From positions 1 through 35,867 of the forward strand of contig JADLHM010000074.1 in assembly GCA_020848745.1 (NCBI GenBank): DNA of 35,867 nt, given 5' to 3'. Each line of letters starts with the position of its first letter. Position 1 is the stretch's first letter. A program made the translations under genes and the position numbers. This stretch comes from Deltaproteobacteria bacterium (GTDB taxonomy: Bacteria > Desulfobacterota > Binatia > UTPRO1). The notes below the pieces were generated by a model that was not told the origin of the DNA, searched no databases, and saw only the letters and a program-made list of their open reading frames with translations. Positions 1-8,344 of this stretch are shown piece after piece.

Positions 1-263
1 GGCGGGGGCGGCTCCGGCGGCGGCTTCTTCCTCGCGGCGGCCGCTCCCCCGATCGGCCCTTCGAGGAGCTCCCCGCCGAGCGCATTCGGATCGACGATCT
101 CGACCGTGTACGCCGTCGGGTGCGGCGCCGACAGCGGGTGCGGGGCGAAGAAGATGAGCGCCACTGCGAGGAGATGGACGAGGATCGAGAGCGCGATGCC
201 CGACGCGGACCACCCGCTGCCGCTCCGCGGTCCCTCATCGCGTCCCCGTCGTCGGTCCGCCAT
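1..263 (-). CDS. TolA/TonB-like energy-transducing envelope protein, N-terminal part (runs off window)
   Basis: Only the first 87 codons are in the window. The protein starts with a short basic cytoplasmic stretch (MADRRRGRDEG), then one hydrophobic segment at about residues 20-40 (IALSILVHLLAVALIFF), then a proline/lysine-rich run beginning KKPPPEP. One N-terminal membrane anchor followed by a Pro-rich periplasmic linker is the usual layout of TolA and TonB. It is the third gene of a minus-strand run after the TolQ/ExbB-like and TolR/ExbD-like genes, 56 bp after the latter. That order makes it the likely partner passing proton-motive-force energy from the QR motor to the outer envelope. TolA and TonB cannot be told apart without the C-terminal domain. 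Confidence 0.75.
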   Translation of the reverse strand, partial: MADRRRGRDEGPRSGSGWSASGIALSILVHLLAVALIFFAPHPLSAPHPTAYTVEIVDPNALGGELLEGPIGGAAAARKKPPPEPPP

Positions 264-319
264 GGGACGCGCTCAACGCCCGGGGGCGCGTTCGGACGCG
301 GCAGCGTCTGAGGATCGCC

Positions 320-766
320 TCACCGCCGGCGCTCTCCCGCGCGGGCCGGCGCCGCCTCCGGAGCGGGCTCGGTCACCATGCCGAGCTTGCCGATGCCGGC
401 CTCCTTGATCGCCGCGATGACGCCGACGACGTCCCCGTACGGCACGCTGCGGTCCGCGCGCAGCAGCACCGCCCGGTCCGGACGCGCCTGGCCGACGGCG
501 GCGAGCTTCGCACGCAGCTCGGCGAGCGCGATCTGGTTGTCGTTCAAATAGACGGTGCCGTCCTTGGTGAGACCGACGACCAGCGGATCCTCCTGGCTGT
601 TCAGGCCCGCCGCGCGGGTCTTCGGCAGGTCGACGCTCACCCCTTGCTGGATGATCGGCGCCGTCACCATGAAAATGACGAGGAGCACGAGCATCACGTC
701 GACGAGCGGCGTGACGTTGATCTGGGCGATCGAGCCGCCCCCGCTGCCGCGACTATCGAACGCCAT
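320..766 (-). CDS. tolR: TolR/ExbD-family biopolymer transport protein
   Basis: The 148-residue length is normal for ExbD/TolR. A short cytoplasmic N-terminus with the family motif INVTPLVDVMLVLLVIFMV (about residues 17-35) forms the single membrane helix. The aspartate in PLVDV is the conserved proton-path residue of this family. The rest is a periplasmic domain (VDLPKT, then the ADRSVPYGDVV region near residues 104-114) typical of TolR/ExbD, followed by a short Ala/Arg-rich tail. In the inner membrane it would form a proton channel with the TolQ/ExbB-like protein encoded 15 bp upstream. Adjacency to a tolA-like gene favours the Tol-Pal assignment over Exb, but no tolB or pal is in view. Confidence 0.88.
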   Translation of the reverse strand: MAFDSRGSGGGSIAQINVTPLVDVMLVLLVIFMVTAPIIQQGVSVDLPKTRAAGLNSQEDPLVVGLTKDGTVYLNDNQIALAELRAKLAAVGQARPDRAVLLRADRSVPYGDVVGVIAAIKEAGIGKLGMVTEPAPEAAPARAGERRR

Positions 767-781
767 GGCCGCCCCCGCGCG

Positions 782-1531
782 TCATTTGAGGAAGTGCCGC
801 TCGGCGATGTTCAGGAACTCGGACGCGAAGTTCTCCATCTCGGCCCCGAGCACCCGGACGCGGTCGGCAAAGTAGTTGTAGGCCATGACCGCGGGAATCG
901 CGGCCGCGAGGCCTATCGCCGTCGCGATCAACGCCTCCGAGATGCCGGGCGCAACCGCCTGGATGCTCGACGACTGTGTCACGCTGAGGCCCCGAAAGGC
1001 GTTCATGATGCCCCATACCGTGCCGAAGAGTCCGACGAAGGGCGCCGCGCTCGCGGTCGTGGCGAGGAAGGTCAGCGACTTTTCGAGTTTCGTGGTCTCC
1101 TGCAGGGCCGCGCGCTTCATCGCGCGCTCGACGTTCTCGACGCCGCCGAGGTCGGTCGACATGTCGTCGCCCGGAGCGGCCTCGCGCTTGGCGCGCGTGA
1201 TGCGCACCAGCTCCTGGTAGCCGGACCGGAAGACCTGGGCGACCGGGCTCGCCTTCAGATCGAGGCTCGCGGTGTTGATCGCGGTCAGGTTCTTGGCGTC
1301 CCAGAAGATGTCGATGAAGCGTTCCGACTCGCGCTCGGCGCGCCGCAACTGCCGACGCTTCGTGAAGATGATCGCCCAGCTCGCAACCGAGAACGCGACG
1401 AGGAGCAGCAGGACGAGCTGCACCACCGCGCCCGAACCGGTGACCATATCGATGATGGTCTCCTGCGGCCGCGCGATCGTGAGCGGCTCAGCAGACTGGA
1501 CGACTACTTCGCGGACAGCGGATTCCCACAT
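782..1531 (-). CDS. tolQ: TolQ/ExbB-family proton channel protein
   Basis: About 249 residues from the ATG chosen here (MWESAVREVV). A GAGGT-like ribosome binding site lies a few bases upstream. An in-frame ATG ten codons earlier lacks a recognisable site. The first membrane segment reads LVLLLLVAFSVASWAII, close to the TolQ family pattern. A long cytoplasmic stretch with many charged residues follows, then two hydrophobic segments near LTFLATTASAAPFVGLFGTV and IATAIGLAAAIPAVMAY. These match the three-helix MotA/TolQ/ExbB fold. It is first in the minus-strand operon with tolR (15 bp) and the tolA-like gene. Role: inner-membrane proton channel energising envelope constriction or outer-membrane transport. 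Confidence 0.88.
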   Translation of the reverse strand: MWESAVREVVVQSAEPLTIARPQETIIDMVTGSGAVVQLVLLLLVAFSVASWAIIFTKRRQLRRAERESERFIDIFWDAKNLTAINTASLDLKASPVAQVFRSGYQELVRITRAKREAAPGDDMSTDLGGVENVERAMKRAALQETTKLEKSLTFLATTASAAPFVGLFGTVWGIMNAFRGLSVTQSSSIQAVAPGISEALIATAIGLAAAIPAVMAYNYFADRVRVLGAEMENFASEFLNIAERHFLK

Positions 1532-1755
1532 GCGCACCTCACGGCACCCTCGACCGTACACCCCACGCGCTTCCGTCTCGCGACGAGGCCGGCACGCTAG
1601 CCCAGGGGGGTGAGGCAGTCAATTACGCGTCGTTACAGGACAATTCGGTTGACGGCCGGCCGAACGCATGCGATACGACGCGCTTGCTCTCGCCCGCATC
1701 GGGTCCGGCGCCTCGGGCGTCGGCTGCATACGCGCGCGCACACAGGCACGAACGC
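1532..1755. promoter_or_regulatory. Divergent intergenic region between tolQ and pgk
   Basis: About 220 bp separate two divergent operons (tolQRA leftward, pgk-tpiA-secG rightward). Promoters for both must lie here if both are transcribed from local starts. I see no convincing sigma70 hexamers or operator by eye. No credible gene is encoded in it. Confidence 0.4.
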
Positions 1756-2927
1756 ATGGCCATCCGATACATCGACGAACTCGATCTCGTCGGCAAGCGG
1801 GTCTTCATCCGCGCCGACTTCAACGTCCCGCTGAAGAACGGTGCGATCACCGACGCGACCCGCATCGAAGCGGCCCTCCCAACGGTGCGGCATGCGATCG
1901 CCAACGGCGCCCACGTCGTGCTCGCGTCGCACCTCGGTCGTCCCAAGGGCGGCCCCGATCCGAAGCTCTCCCTGAAACCGGTCGCGGAGCGCCTTGCCGA
2001 GCTCCTGCACCTCCAGGTGGCGCTCGCGCCCGACTGCGTCGGCGCGGAGGTCGAACGGCTGGCGCGCGCGCTCGGTCGCCAGGACGTGCTGCTGCTCGAG
2101 AACCTCCGCTTCCATCCGGAAGAAGAGAAAAACGACCCCGGCTTCGCGAAGCAGCTCGCCGCCCTCGCCGACGTCTACGTCGACGACGCCTTCGGCGCCG
2201 CGCATCGCGCCCACGCATCGACCGAGGGCATGGCGCGGCTCGTGCCGGTGCGCGCCGCCGGCCTCCTCATGAAGAAGGAGGTCCAGGCGCTCTCGAAGAT
2301 CACCGGGCACCCCGAACGGCCGCTAGTCGCGATCCTCGGCGGCGCCAAGGTCTCGGACAAGATCAAGGTGATCGAGCACCTGCTCGGCAAAGTGGACACC
2401 CTGCTCGTCGGCGGCGCCATGGCGTACACGTTCCTGCGCGCACAGGGAGCGGCCACGGGCGACTCCTTGGTCGAGGAGGATCGCGTCGACGTCGCCCGTC
2501 AGGTGCTCGCGCGCGCCAGGGACCTCGGCGTGACGCTCCACCTCCCCACCGACCATCTCGTCAGCACTGCGATCGACGGCAGCGCGCCGGCCGAGGTCAC
2601 CACCAGCATCGGCGCGGGCAAGAAGGGCGTCGACGTCGGCCCCGCCACCGTGGCGCGTTATCGCGACGAGATCGCGAAAGCCCGCACGATCTTCTGGAAC
2701 GGGCCCATGGGCGTCTTCGAGGTCGACGCCTTCAGCAAGGGCACCATGGCGATCGCCGACGCGCTCGCCGATAGCACCGCGCTCACCGTGGTCGGCGGGG
2801 GCGACTCGATCGCCGCACTGTCGCGCTCGGGCCGGAGCGCCGACATCACCCACATCTCGACGGGCGGCGGCGCGTCGCTCGAGTTCCTCGAGGGTCGCGT
2901 ACTCCCCGGCCTGGCGGTGCTCGAACA

Positions 2928-2931
<4 letters not shown>
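1756..2931 (+). CDS. pgk: Phosphoglycerate kinase
   Basis: 391 residues, the normal length for bacterial PGK. It transfers phosphate from 1,3-bisphosphoglycerate to ADP in cytoplasmic glycolysis. Family motifs are in order: VFIRADFNVPL near residue 18 (substrate binding), ASHLGRPKG near residue 58, ENLRFHPEE near 115, GGAKVSDKI near 195, FWNGPMGVFE near 315, and the nucleotide loop VVGGGDSIAAL near 345. The ATG at 1756 (MAIRYIDELD) is preferred over upstream in-frame starts, whose translation is low-complexity and not PGK-like. The stop overlaps the tpiA start as ATGA, indicating translational coupling. Confidence 0.97.
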
Positions 2932-3695
<764 letters not shown>

Positions 3696-3709
3696 GAGCT
3701 CGTGACCCC

Positions 3710-4180
3710 ATGACCATTCTCATCACCGTCGTCCACGTGATCGCCTGCTTCATCCTCGTGCTCGTGGTGCTCCTGCAGGCCGGCAAGGGCGCCGACATGG
3801 GCGCCGTCTTCGGCGGCGCCAGCAGCACGATCTTCGGCAGCAGCGGCGCGGGGAACTTCCTCACCCGCCTCACGACCGGCGCCGCCATCGTCTTCATGAC
3901 GACGTCGCTCGCCCTCACCTACGTCGGCTCGCACGGAGGCCACTCGACGATCATGCCGGAGACTGGCATGCCCAAGGCCGGGTCGCTCGAGCCCGCGGCC
4001 GACGCCGGGGCCGGGGCCGAGCCCGGCGCCGCCGCCGACTCGGAGGCCGCCGCGGTCGCCGACGGCGCGCCCGCCGCCGCCCCCGCGGAAGGCGGCGCTG
4101 CGCCGGTCGCCGAGGGCGAGGACGCCGCACCCGCCGGACAAGCGCCCCCCGCGGCCGAGCCCCCGCCCGCCGCGCCGTAG
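3710..4180 (+). CDS. secG: Preprotein translocase subunit SecG
   Basis: 156 residues. The first 75 form the SecG core: a first membrane helix (ILITVVHVIACFILVLVVLLQ), the conserved cytoplasmic loop QAGKGADMGAVFGGASSTIFGSSG, and a second helix around AAIVFMTTSLALTYV. The start at 3710 follows an AGGAGCT site at the tpiA stop. The remaining 75 or so residues are an Ala/Pro/Glu low-complexity tail, a common SecG extension with no known function. The protein joins SecY and SecE in the inner-membrane translocon. Gene order pgk-tpiA-secG-tRNA-Leu is familiar from deltaproteobacteria. A strong hairpin terminator follows 7 bp after the stop. Confidence 0.92.
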   Translation: MTILITVVHVIACFILVLVVLLQAGKGADMGAVFGGASSTIFGSSGAGNFLTRLTTGAAIVFMTTSLALTYVGSHGGHSTIMPETGMPKAGSLEPAADAGAGAEPGAAADSEAAAVADGAPAAAPAEGGAAPVAEGEDAAPAGQAPPAAEPPPAAP

Positions 4181-4187
4181 CACCGGG

Positions 4188-4235
4188 CGCCGACTGTCGA
4201 GAGCGTTCGCCGGCGCACGCTCTCGACAGTCGGCG
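4188..4235 (+). terminator. Perfect 18-bp-stem hairpin after secG
   Basis: The sequence at 4188-4205 is repeated as an exact reverse complement at 4218-4235 (arm starts CGCCGACTGTCGAGAGCG), with a 12-nt loop. It lies between the secG stop and tRNA-Leu, so it most likely ends the pgk-tpiA-secG transcript. No T-tract follows, so it may act as a non-canonical or bidirectional terminator, or as a stabilising 3' hairpin. Confidence 0.8.
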
Positions 4236-4265
4236 ATCGCGATGGTACCTCTCGACCGCTGTCAC

Positions 4266-4348
4266 GCGAGGATGGCGAAATGGCAGACGCGCTAGTTTGA
4301 GGGGCTAGTGGGGTAACACCCGTGGGGGTTCAAGTCCCCCTCCTCGCA
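4266..4348 (+). tRNA. tRNA-Leu (anticodon GAG)
   Basis: A full class II cloverleaf can be folded. The acceptor GCGAGGA (4266-4272) pairs with TCCTCGC (4341-4347), followed by discriminator A. The D arm starts GCGAAATGGCAGACGC. The anticodon stem CTAGT/GCTAG encloses loop TTGAGGG with anticodon GAG. There is a long variable arm (TGGGGTAACACCCG) as in leucine tRNAs, and a T arm GGGGG-TTCAAGT-CCCCC. CCA is not encoded. The 3' half is the attachment site of the adjacent integrative element, which leaves the tRNA intact on the left. Confidence 0.95.
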
Positions 4349-5732
4349 TTTGGTTTTCTCGCGACTTAGCACTTCGTCGCGTTGCACCGGGGACAGGTAA
4401 CCGGGGACACGTCTCGGTTTCATCCTCCAGCAGGCTCGCAAGGCGGCGTAGCTCGCGACGGTCATCATTCGGCATCCACTTCGCGTAGTGCGCCTTGAGC
4501 GTGGCGAGCGCGACGCCGGTCTGCTTCTCGACCCACCACGGGTCCTGCACCCGTTGGAGCGCGATCGAGACGTACGTGTCCTTCGTGCAGTAGAGACCAC
4601 GCACCCTGAGTCCGAGCGCGCGTAGGCAGTCGTACCAGTGCTCCGAGAACGCCTTCGGCTCGATCGGTGCCCCCGTCGTGCTCGTGAAGACCGGCGCATC
4701 GGGTCGGACATGCAGCGGCGCAAGCGCACGCAGGACCCGCACCGTCTCGGGCAACAGCTCGACCGTGCGCCGCGCGCTCTTGGTCTTGGGCTCGCCGTAT
4801 GCGCCGGAATGGAAGGACCGCCGGACTCGCAGCACGCCACGCGCAAGATCGATGTCCTGCCACTGGAGGCCCGACGCCTCGCTCGGCCGGAGTCCCGACC
4901 AGAACAGGAGATGCACGTAGCCGTGGAACGACGGATGCGGCAGACGGCGGACGCCGCGCGAGCCGGCGACCGGCGGGAAGCCGAAGCGCTTCGCCGCAAA
5001 CCAGCCGCAGACGCGCCGCACGTCGGCCAACTCGAACGGATCGGCTTCCGGCTGCTGCCAGGTCGGCCACACGAGCCCCACGAAAATATCACGCGTCACC
5101 AGGTCGTCGACGCGGGCGGCGCGGATCATCGCACGGAGCGTCCCGTTCACGATGTTGCGGACGTACTTGACCGAGATCGGTCCCGTGACGGGCGGTCGCC
5201 CCTTCTGCTCGGCCCGCGGGCGCGCCAGCAGTTGCCGCTGGAGGTCGTGGACATCCTTCGGCCGGAGCGCCGCGATGGGAAGATCTCCGAACAGTGAGGG
5301 CGAATCGTCGGTGCCCACGCTTGTCTCAAGGAAGTAGTCGCCATGGCGCGAGTAGTCCCGGAGCAATGCGGGACGGATGACTGGTGGCGTCTGGGCCGCA
5401 GCGGCACGCTGGCGCACCATCCACGCCTTGTAGTAGCCGCGCACGGTCACTACGGGGACCGGCGGTGTCGGCGCGTCGGAAGCGCCGGGTTTGGGCACCG
5501 GCGCAGGCTTCAGCAACGGCTCGATCTCCGCGAGCGTCCGGCCGGCGCGTATGAGCGCGCTCACGACTCGCGCTTGCGTCCGCGCTGCGATGCGGTTCTC
5601 GGGCGTGTCGGCCGCGATCGCGCGTGCAACGTGGCGCACGCCTCCGTGCCCGGGCACGCGGAGCCGCAAGCGGAGACGGCCGCCGTGCACTTCAACCGAG
5701 CAGCCGCCGTAGTCTTTCCGTCGCTTCCTCAA
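4305..5732 (-). CDS. int: Tyrosine recombinase/integrase whose C-terminus is encoded by attL and the tRNA
   Basis: 475 residues. The N-terminal 60 residues (DYGGCSVEVHGGRLRLRLRV) resemble an arm-binding domain, and a SAM-like core-binding region spans about 150-235. The catalytic domain starts near 265, with box-I arginine in SGLRPSEASGLQW and a lysine in the TKSARRTVELLP hairpin. Box II reads LYCTKDTYVS instead of the usual HxLRHTF, and the C-terminal tyrosine is probably in TLKAHYAKW. The frame runs through the 32-bp att core (tail NQMRGGGLEP) and stops inside tRNA-Leu after PRVLPH. It overlaps the upstream excisionase-like gene by 41 nt. A related broken integrase sits beyond attR. The catalytic residue reading is by eye. 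Confidence 0.9.
   Translation of the reverse strand: MRKRRKDYGGCSVEVHGGRLRLRLRVPGHGGVRHVARAIAADTPENRIAARTQARVVSALIRAGRTLAEIEPLLKPAPVPKPGASDAPTPPVPVVTVRGYYKAWMVRQRAAAAQTPPVIRPALLRDYSRHGDYFLETSVGTDDSPSLFGDLPIAALRPKDVHDLQRQLLARPRAEQKGRPPVTGPISVKYVRNIVNGTLRAMIRAARVDDLVTRDIFVGLVWPTWQQPEADPFELADVRRVCGWFAAKRFGFPPVAGSRGVRRLPHPSFHGYVHLLFWSGLRPSEASGLQWQDIDLARGVLRVRRSFHSGAYGEPKTKSARRTVELLPETVRVLRALAPLHVRPDAPVFTSTTGAPIEPKAFSEHWYDCLRALGLRVRGLYCTKDTYVSIALQRVQDPWWVEKQTGVALATLKAHYAKWMPNDDRRELRRLASLLEDETETCPRLPVPGATRRSAKSRENQMRGGGLEPPRVLPH
4326..4357 (+). repeat. attL: direct repeat in the 3' end of tRNA-Leu
   Basis: 32 bp identical to 23594-23625. It covers the T arm and 3' acceptor strand of the tRNA plus nine bases beyond the discriminator (ttggtttt side). 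The base just outside differs on both sides, which defines the repeat. tRNA 3' ends are classic targets of tyrosine integrases, and the integrase gene abuts and reads through this copy. Confidence 0.92.
4387..4409 (+). repeat. Paired CCGGGGACA direct repeats beside attL (possible integrase arm sites)
   Basis: CCGGGGACA occurs at 4387-4395 and 4401-4409, 14 bp apart, starting 30 bp from the att core. An equivalent pair with the same 14-bp spacing lies at 23649-23657 and 23663-23671 beside the other att copy. Their position and periodicity suit arm-type integrase binding sites. They lie inside the integrase coding sequence, so conserved coding is an alternative explanation. Confidence 0.45.
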
Positions 5733-5985
5733 TCGCGATCACCTCTGCGCCGCGCGGCGCCGTGGCTGGCCCCGCGGTCTCGCGTGCGGACTCCCCGTGC
5801 TCGATCAACTCGACGATCGCCGCCCACTTGAAGATCAGCCGCCCGCGGGGTCCGTCCTGGAAGTAGTGCACGCCGCGGCGTAACTCGCCGCGCTGTACCT
5901 TTTTCCGAACAGCCTCGACGCTCCACGGCGTCAGCGTGGCGAGTTCGTCGGCGTACAGATAGGGCTTCGCCTGCTGCGCGTTCAC
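5692..5985 (-). CDS. Excisionase-like small HTH protein
   Basis: 97 residues from a GTG start. The N-terminal half (YLYADELATLTPWSVEAVRKKVQRGELRRGV split over about residues 9-39) looks like a MerR/AlpA/Xis-type winged helix: a substrate-reading helix, then a basic turn. It is followed by a strand carrying FQDGPRGRLIFKW. The last 40 residues are Ala/Glu/Arg-rich. It lies directly upstream of the integrase and overlaps it by 41 nt, the usual place for a recombination directionality factor. Its function as an excisionase is inferred from fold resemblance and location. A DNA-binding regulator is the alternative. Confidence 0.7.
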   Translation of the reverse strand: MNAQQAKPYLYADELATLTPWSVEAVRKKVQRGELRRGVHYFQDGPRGRLIFKWAAIVELIEHGESARETAGPATAPRGAEVIAIEEATERLRRLLG

Positions 5986-6169
5986 GGGGCCGACTCGGCC
6001 TCGCCTGCACCGCCAGCAACTGCATCAGCCGGGCCGCCGACTCCCGTACAGCCATCTCGCCGCGCTCCCAACGTGCCACGCTGTTCGGTGTAACGCCCAC
6101 CAGAGCTGCAAACTCGGACTGCGAGAGGCGCAGACGATCGCGAATGGCACGCACTTCCCCTCCCGTCAT
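5729..6169 (-). CDS. XRE-family HTH regulator (only the N-terminal ~55 residues look genuine)
   Basis: The first 55 residues form a clear XRE/Cro-type helix-turn-helix (EVRAIRDRLRLSQSEFAALV, then GVTPNSVARWERGE). This would be a cytoplasmic DNA-binding repressor or activator of the int/xis operon. After about residue 60 the frame is Arg-rich and runs over the whole excisionase-like gene in another frame, so that part is probably not meaningful. A one-base shift near residue 58 would instead end the protein at a TGA within GTGA, overlapping the excisionase GTG start. The gene either has a frameshift (real or sequencing error) or carries a read-through tail. Confidence 0.6.
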   Translation of the reverse strand: MTGGEVRAIRDRLRLSQSEFAALVGVTPNSVARWERGEMAVRESAARLMQLLAVQARPSRPRERAAGEALSVRRRTRHADAVERRGCSEKGTARRVTPRRALLPGRTPRAADLQVGGDRRVDRARGVRTRDRGASHGAARRRGDRD

Positions 6170-6196
6170 CGTGGGCGGCTCTATACGTGACGTCGC

Positions 6197-6454
6197 TCAT
6201 CGCGGCAACCGCGTTCCTGCATCCGACCTCCGCCGCAGGGCTGCGAGCGCGGCGAGAAGCTGGCGCAACGTGGTGTGCACCTCCGTGTCCGCGGCGCCGG
6301 CCGCGATGTGGTTGACCGCGCGCATGAACGCGACCAGAACGGCAACGGCGTCAGGGTCGCCGTCGAGGGCCGGAGCGAGCGCAGGACCGTAGTCGTGGCC
6401 CACTACGTCGAGCAATGCGCCGACGGCCGCGCGCAGGAGTGCTGCGGCGGTCAT
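6197..6454 (-). CDS. Small hypothetical helical protein
   Basis: 85 residues from the ATG at 6454, which overlaps the upstream stop as ATGA. That coupling supports this start over an in-frame ATG 50 codons earlier. The sequence is largely Ala/Leu-rich helix (ALLRAAVGALLDVV, then VAVLVAFMRAVNHIAAGAADTEVHTTLRQLL) with no signal peptide or recognisable motif. It lies between the RepA-like ATPase gene and the regulators in the same minus-strand run, so it is probably an accessory protein of element maintenance. I do not recognise the family. Confidence 0.6.
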   Translation of the reverse strand: MTAAALLRAAVGALLDVVGHDYGPALAPALDGDPDAVAVLVAFMRAVNHIAAGAADTEVHTTLRQLLAALAALRRRSDAGTRLPR

Positions 6455-6618
6455 CGCCCGCCCTCGGGACACCGGCGCGTGCCGCGCGCGGCGGTGGCCG
6501 GCCGCGTCATCTCGCCAAGCTCGTCGCGCAGGTCCAGCGGCACCGGCTCGACCGCCAGAGGTTCGAAATCGCCATAGCCGGCCGTAGCTTGGCACGCCTT
6601 GCATGACGGCGCCGCCAT
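6451..6618 (-). CDS. Very small Cys-containing hypothetical protein
   Basis: 55 residues (MAAPSCKACQATAGYGDFEP...). A single CxxC pair near the N-terminus (CKAC) suggests half of a metal site, with one further Cys near the C-terminus. It starts 46 bp after the stop of the RepA-like ATPase and overlaps the next gene by ATGA. Such tight packing supports a real gene despite the small size. Function unknown. Confidence 0.5.
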   Translation of the reverse strand: MAAPSCKACQATAGYGDFEPLAVEPVPLDLRDELGEMTRPATAARGTRRCPEGGR

Positions 6619-6664
6619 GCGTGGTAGCGCGCCCCCCGAGCGGCGCGGATCGTCGACGAGACCG

Positions 6665-7822
6665 TCATCCGGGCCATCCGTCCCGTGATGCGAGGTCGAG
6701 CGGGTAGTCCGCATCCGTGGGCGGCGGTTCGTCGCGGTCGGCACTACCGCCGCCACCACCGCCGTCACCGCCACCCCTAAAGGGGTGTGGCTGTGGCTGG
6801 CTGTAGTTGTGGGCAGCCAGGTCAGAGCCATTGGCTGTGGTCTGGCTGTTCATGGCTGTAGCGCTTCGGTTCTCGACGACGCGGTACTGGTCCCCATCTT
6901 TCCCGACAAGGCCGAGGCCGAGGAGCGTGGTGCGTGCTCGGCGCATCGACGTGTCGGTTAGCCCGCTCGCCTGCCGCCATGCCGTGTACGTCGCGCCCTC
7001 CGTACCCAGGCGCGCCAGCGTCTCTAGGGCATGCTGGTGCTTCGGGGTGAGCCGGGACGATCGCGTGGTTCCGGCGCTCACGTCGACGAGCTGCAACACG
7101 CACGCGGACTCGCCGCCGGGGAGCACGACCGGCAGCAGGCGCAGGGTGCGCGGGGCGAACAGTTCGGTGTCCTTCGCCTTGATGCAGGTGAGCCGCAACA
7201 CTCCGTCGTCCTCGGACGCGAGCTGCATCGCCGTATCGACGGCGCCGAGCAGCGCGCCACTGCCCCGCGCGTCGGTCTTGCCCTTGCTCGGATGGTGGAG
7301 GAGGAGCACGGCACCTTCGGTCGCGGCGCGGATGCGGTCACACGCAGCCACCGCCTTCCCCATGTCGCTCGCCGAATTCTCGTCGCCGCCGCCGAAGCAG
7401 CGCGCGAGCGTGTCGAGCACGACCAGCACGGGCGGCATGGCGGTGAGCGTCGCCAGGAGTGCGTTGACATGTGACTCGTTCAGCAGATTGATGGCCTCGG
7501 TCACAAATCGGATGGGGACGGTGCGGCGGTCGACCGTGGGATGCAGCGCGAGCCAGGCGTCAACGCGCTTCGGCAGGCCCGCGAGGCCTTCGCCGCTTAC
7601 GTACACGACGGGGCCGGTCGCGACCGCTTCCCCGAGCCACGGCATGCCGGTCGAGATGCTGAGCGATAGACCCACCGCGAGCGTGGACTTGCCGGTGCCG
7701 GGCGGTGCAATCACGATGTACAGACCGCCCCATTGCAGGAGCCTACCTGCCAGCGGGCGCGTGGGCGGGAGGGCCGCCAGGTCGTCAAGCGAGAGCAGCC
7801 GAACCCGCGGGCGGGTCAGCAT
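6665..7822 (-). CDS. RepA/KaiC-like AAA ATPase, probable replicative helicase of the element
   Basis: 385 residues from the ATG at 7822, which overlaps the upstream XRE gene by 7 nt. A Walker A motif, APPGTGKST, lies near residue 40. A Walker B-type strand (VLVVLDTLARCFGGGDEN) lies near residue 140, followed by LLLHHPSKG and ARGSGALLGAVD. These are characteristic of RSF1010 RepA-like and KaiC/RecA-fold hexameric helicases (AAA_25 group). The C-terminal 110 residues hold a helix-turn-helix-like stretch (YTAWRQASGLTDTSMRRARTTLLGLGLV) and then a Gly/Asp/Pro-rich disordered tail. It likely supports replication of the excised element. No primase or origin was identified. Confidence 0.78.
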   Translation of the reverse strand: MLTRPRVRLLSLDDLAALPPTRPLAGRLLQWGGLYIVIAPPGTGKSTLAVGLSLSISTGMPWLGEAVATGPVVYVSGEGLAGLPKRVDAWLALHPTVDRRTVPIRFVTEAINLLNESHVNALLATLTAMPPVLVVLDTLARCFGGGDENSASDMGKAVAACDRIRAATEGAVLLLHHPSKGKTDARGSGALLGAVDTAMQLASEDDGVLRLTCIKAKDTELFAPRTLRLLPVVLPGGESACVLQLVDVSAGTTRSSRLTPKHQHALETLARLGTEGATYTAWRQASGLTDTSMRRARTTLLGLGLVGKDGDQYRVVENRSATAMNSQTTANGSDLAAHNYSQPQPHPFRGGGDGGGGGGSADRDEPPPTDADYPLDLASRDGWPG

Positions 7823-8097
7823 CGCTGCACCTCCAGCGCGGGTGGCGGGAGCACTGCGTCCGTCCATGACCGGATCGGGTCGACGCCGAGATGCGTCAGC
7901 GCCTCGTAGGGCGTCAGCTCAAGAACGAGGGCCAGACGCGCCGCGAGGCCGGGCGGCAGCGTGGCGCGTCCCTGCTCGACGCGCCGCAGTCGAGCCGCCG
8001 TCGTTGGGATCGCAGCGGCGAGAGCGGCGAGTGACCACCCTAGCTGTTCGCGGCGCTGCGCGAGGAGGTTATCCGCCACGGCTTGGGCATGATCCAC
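7816..8097 (-). CDS. XRE-family HTH regulator upstream of the RepA-like gene
   Basis: 93 residues. Residues 7-65 form an XRE helix-turn-helix (NLLAQRREQLGWSLAALAAAI, then TTAARLRRVEQGRATLPPGLAARLALVL). The C-terminus is short and lacks a sensor domain. It overlaps the RepA-like ATPase start by 7 nt, so the two are one transcription unit. It probably controls replication or the choice between integrated and excised states. About 250 bp of apparently non-coding DNA upstream (8098-8344) would hold its promoter. No clear operator was spotted. Confidence 0.75.
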   Translation of the reverse strand: MDHAQAVADNLLAQRREQLGWSLAALAAAIPTTAARLRRVEQGRATLPPGLAARLALVLELTPYEALTHLGVDPIRSWTDAVLPPPALEVQRC

Positions 8098-8344
8098 ACC
8101 CGTGCATCACACGCACCGCTATAAGAGAGCGAGCCCGACGACAGCGCTAAGTCTTACGCGTTTTGCCGATGAACGTCGACGCGCGAGCGACCATCAACGA
8201 CTTGGCCGCGATCCACGACGCGACCGGCTGCCACCCGCAACGTCGTGGCGACATCATGCGCATCGCTGGGGTCGCCGATTGGTCGATACGCCCCTGGTCC
8301 CGCATGCGATCCGTTCGGCCGGATGGCCGCCTCTTGCGGCGGAC

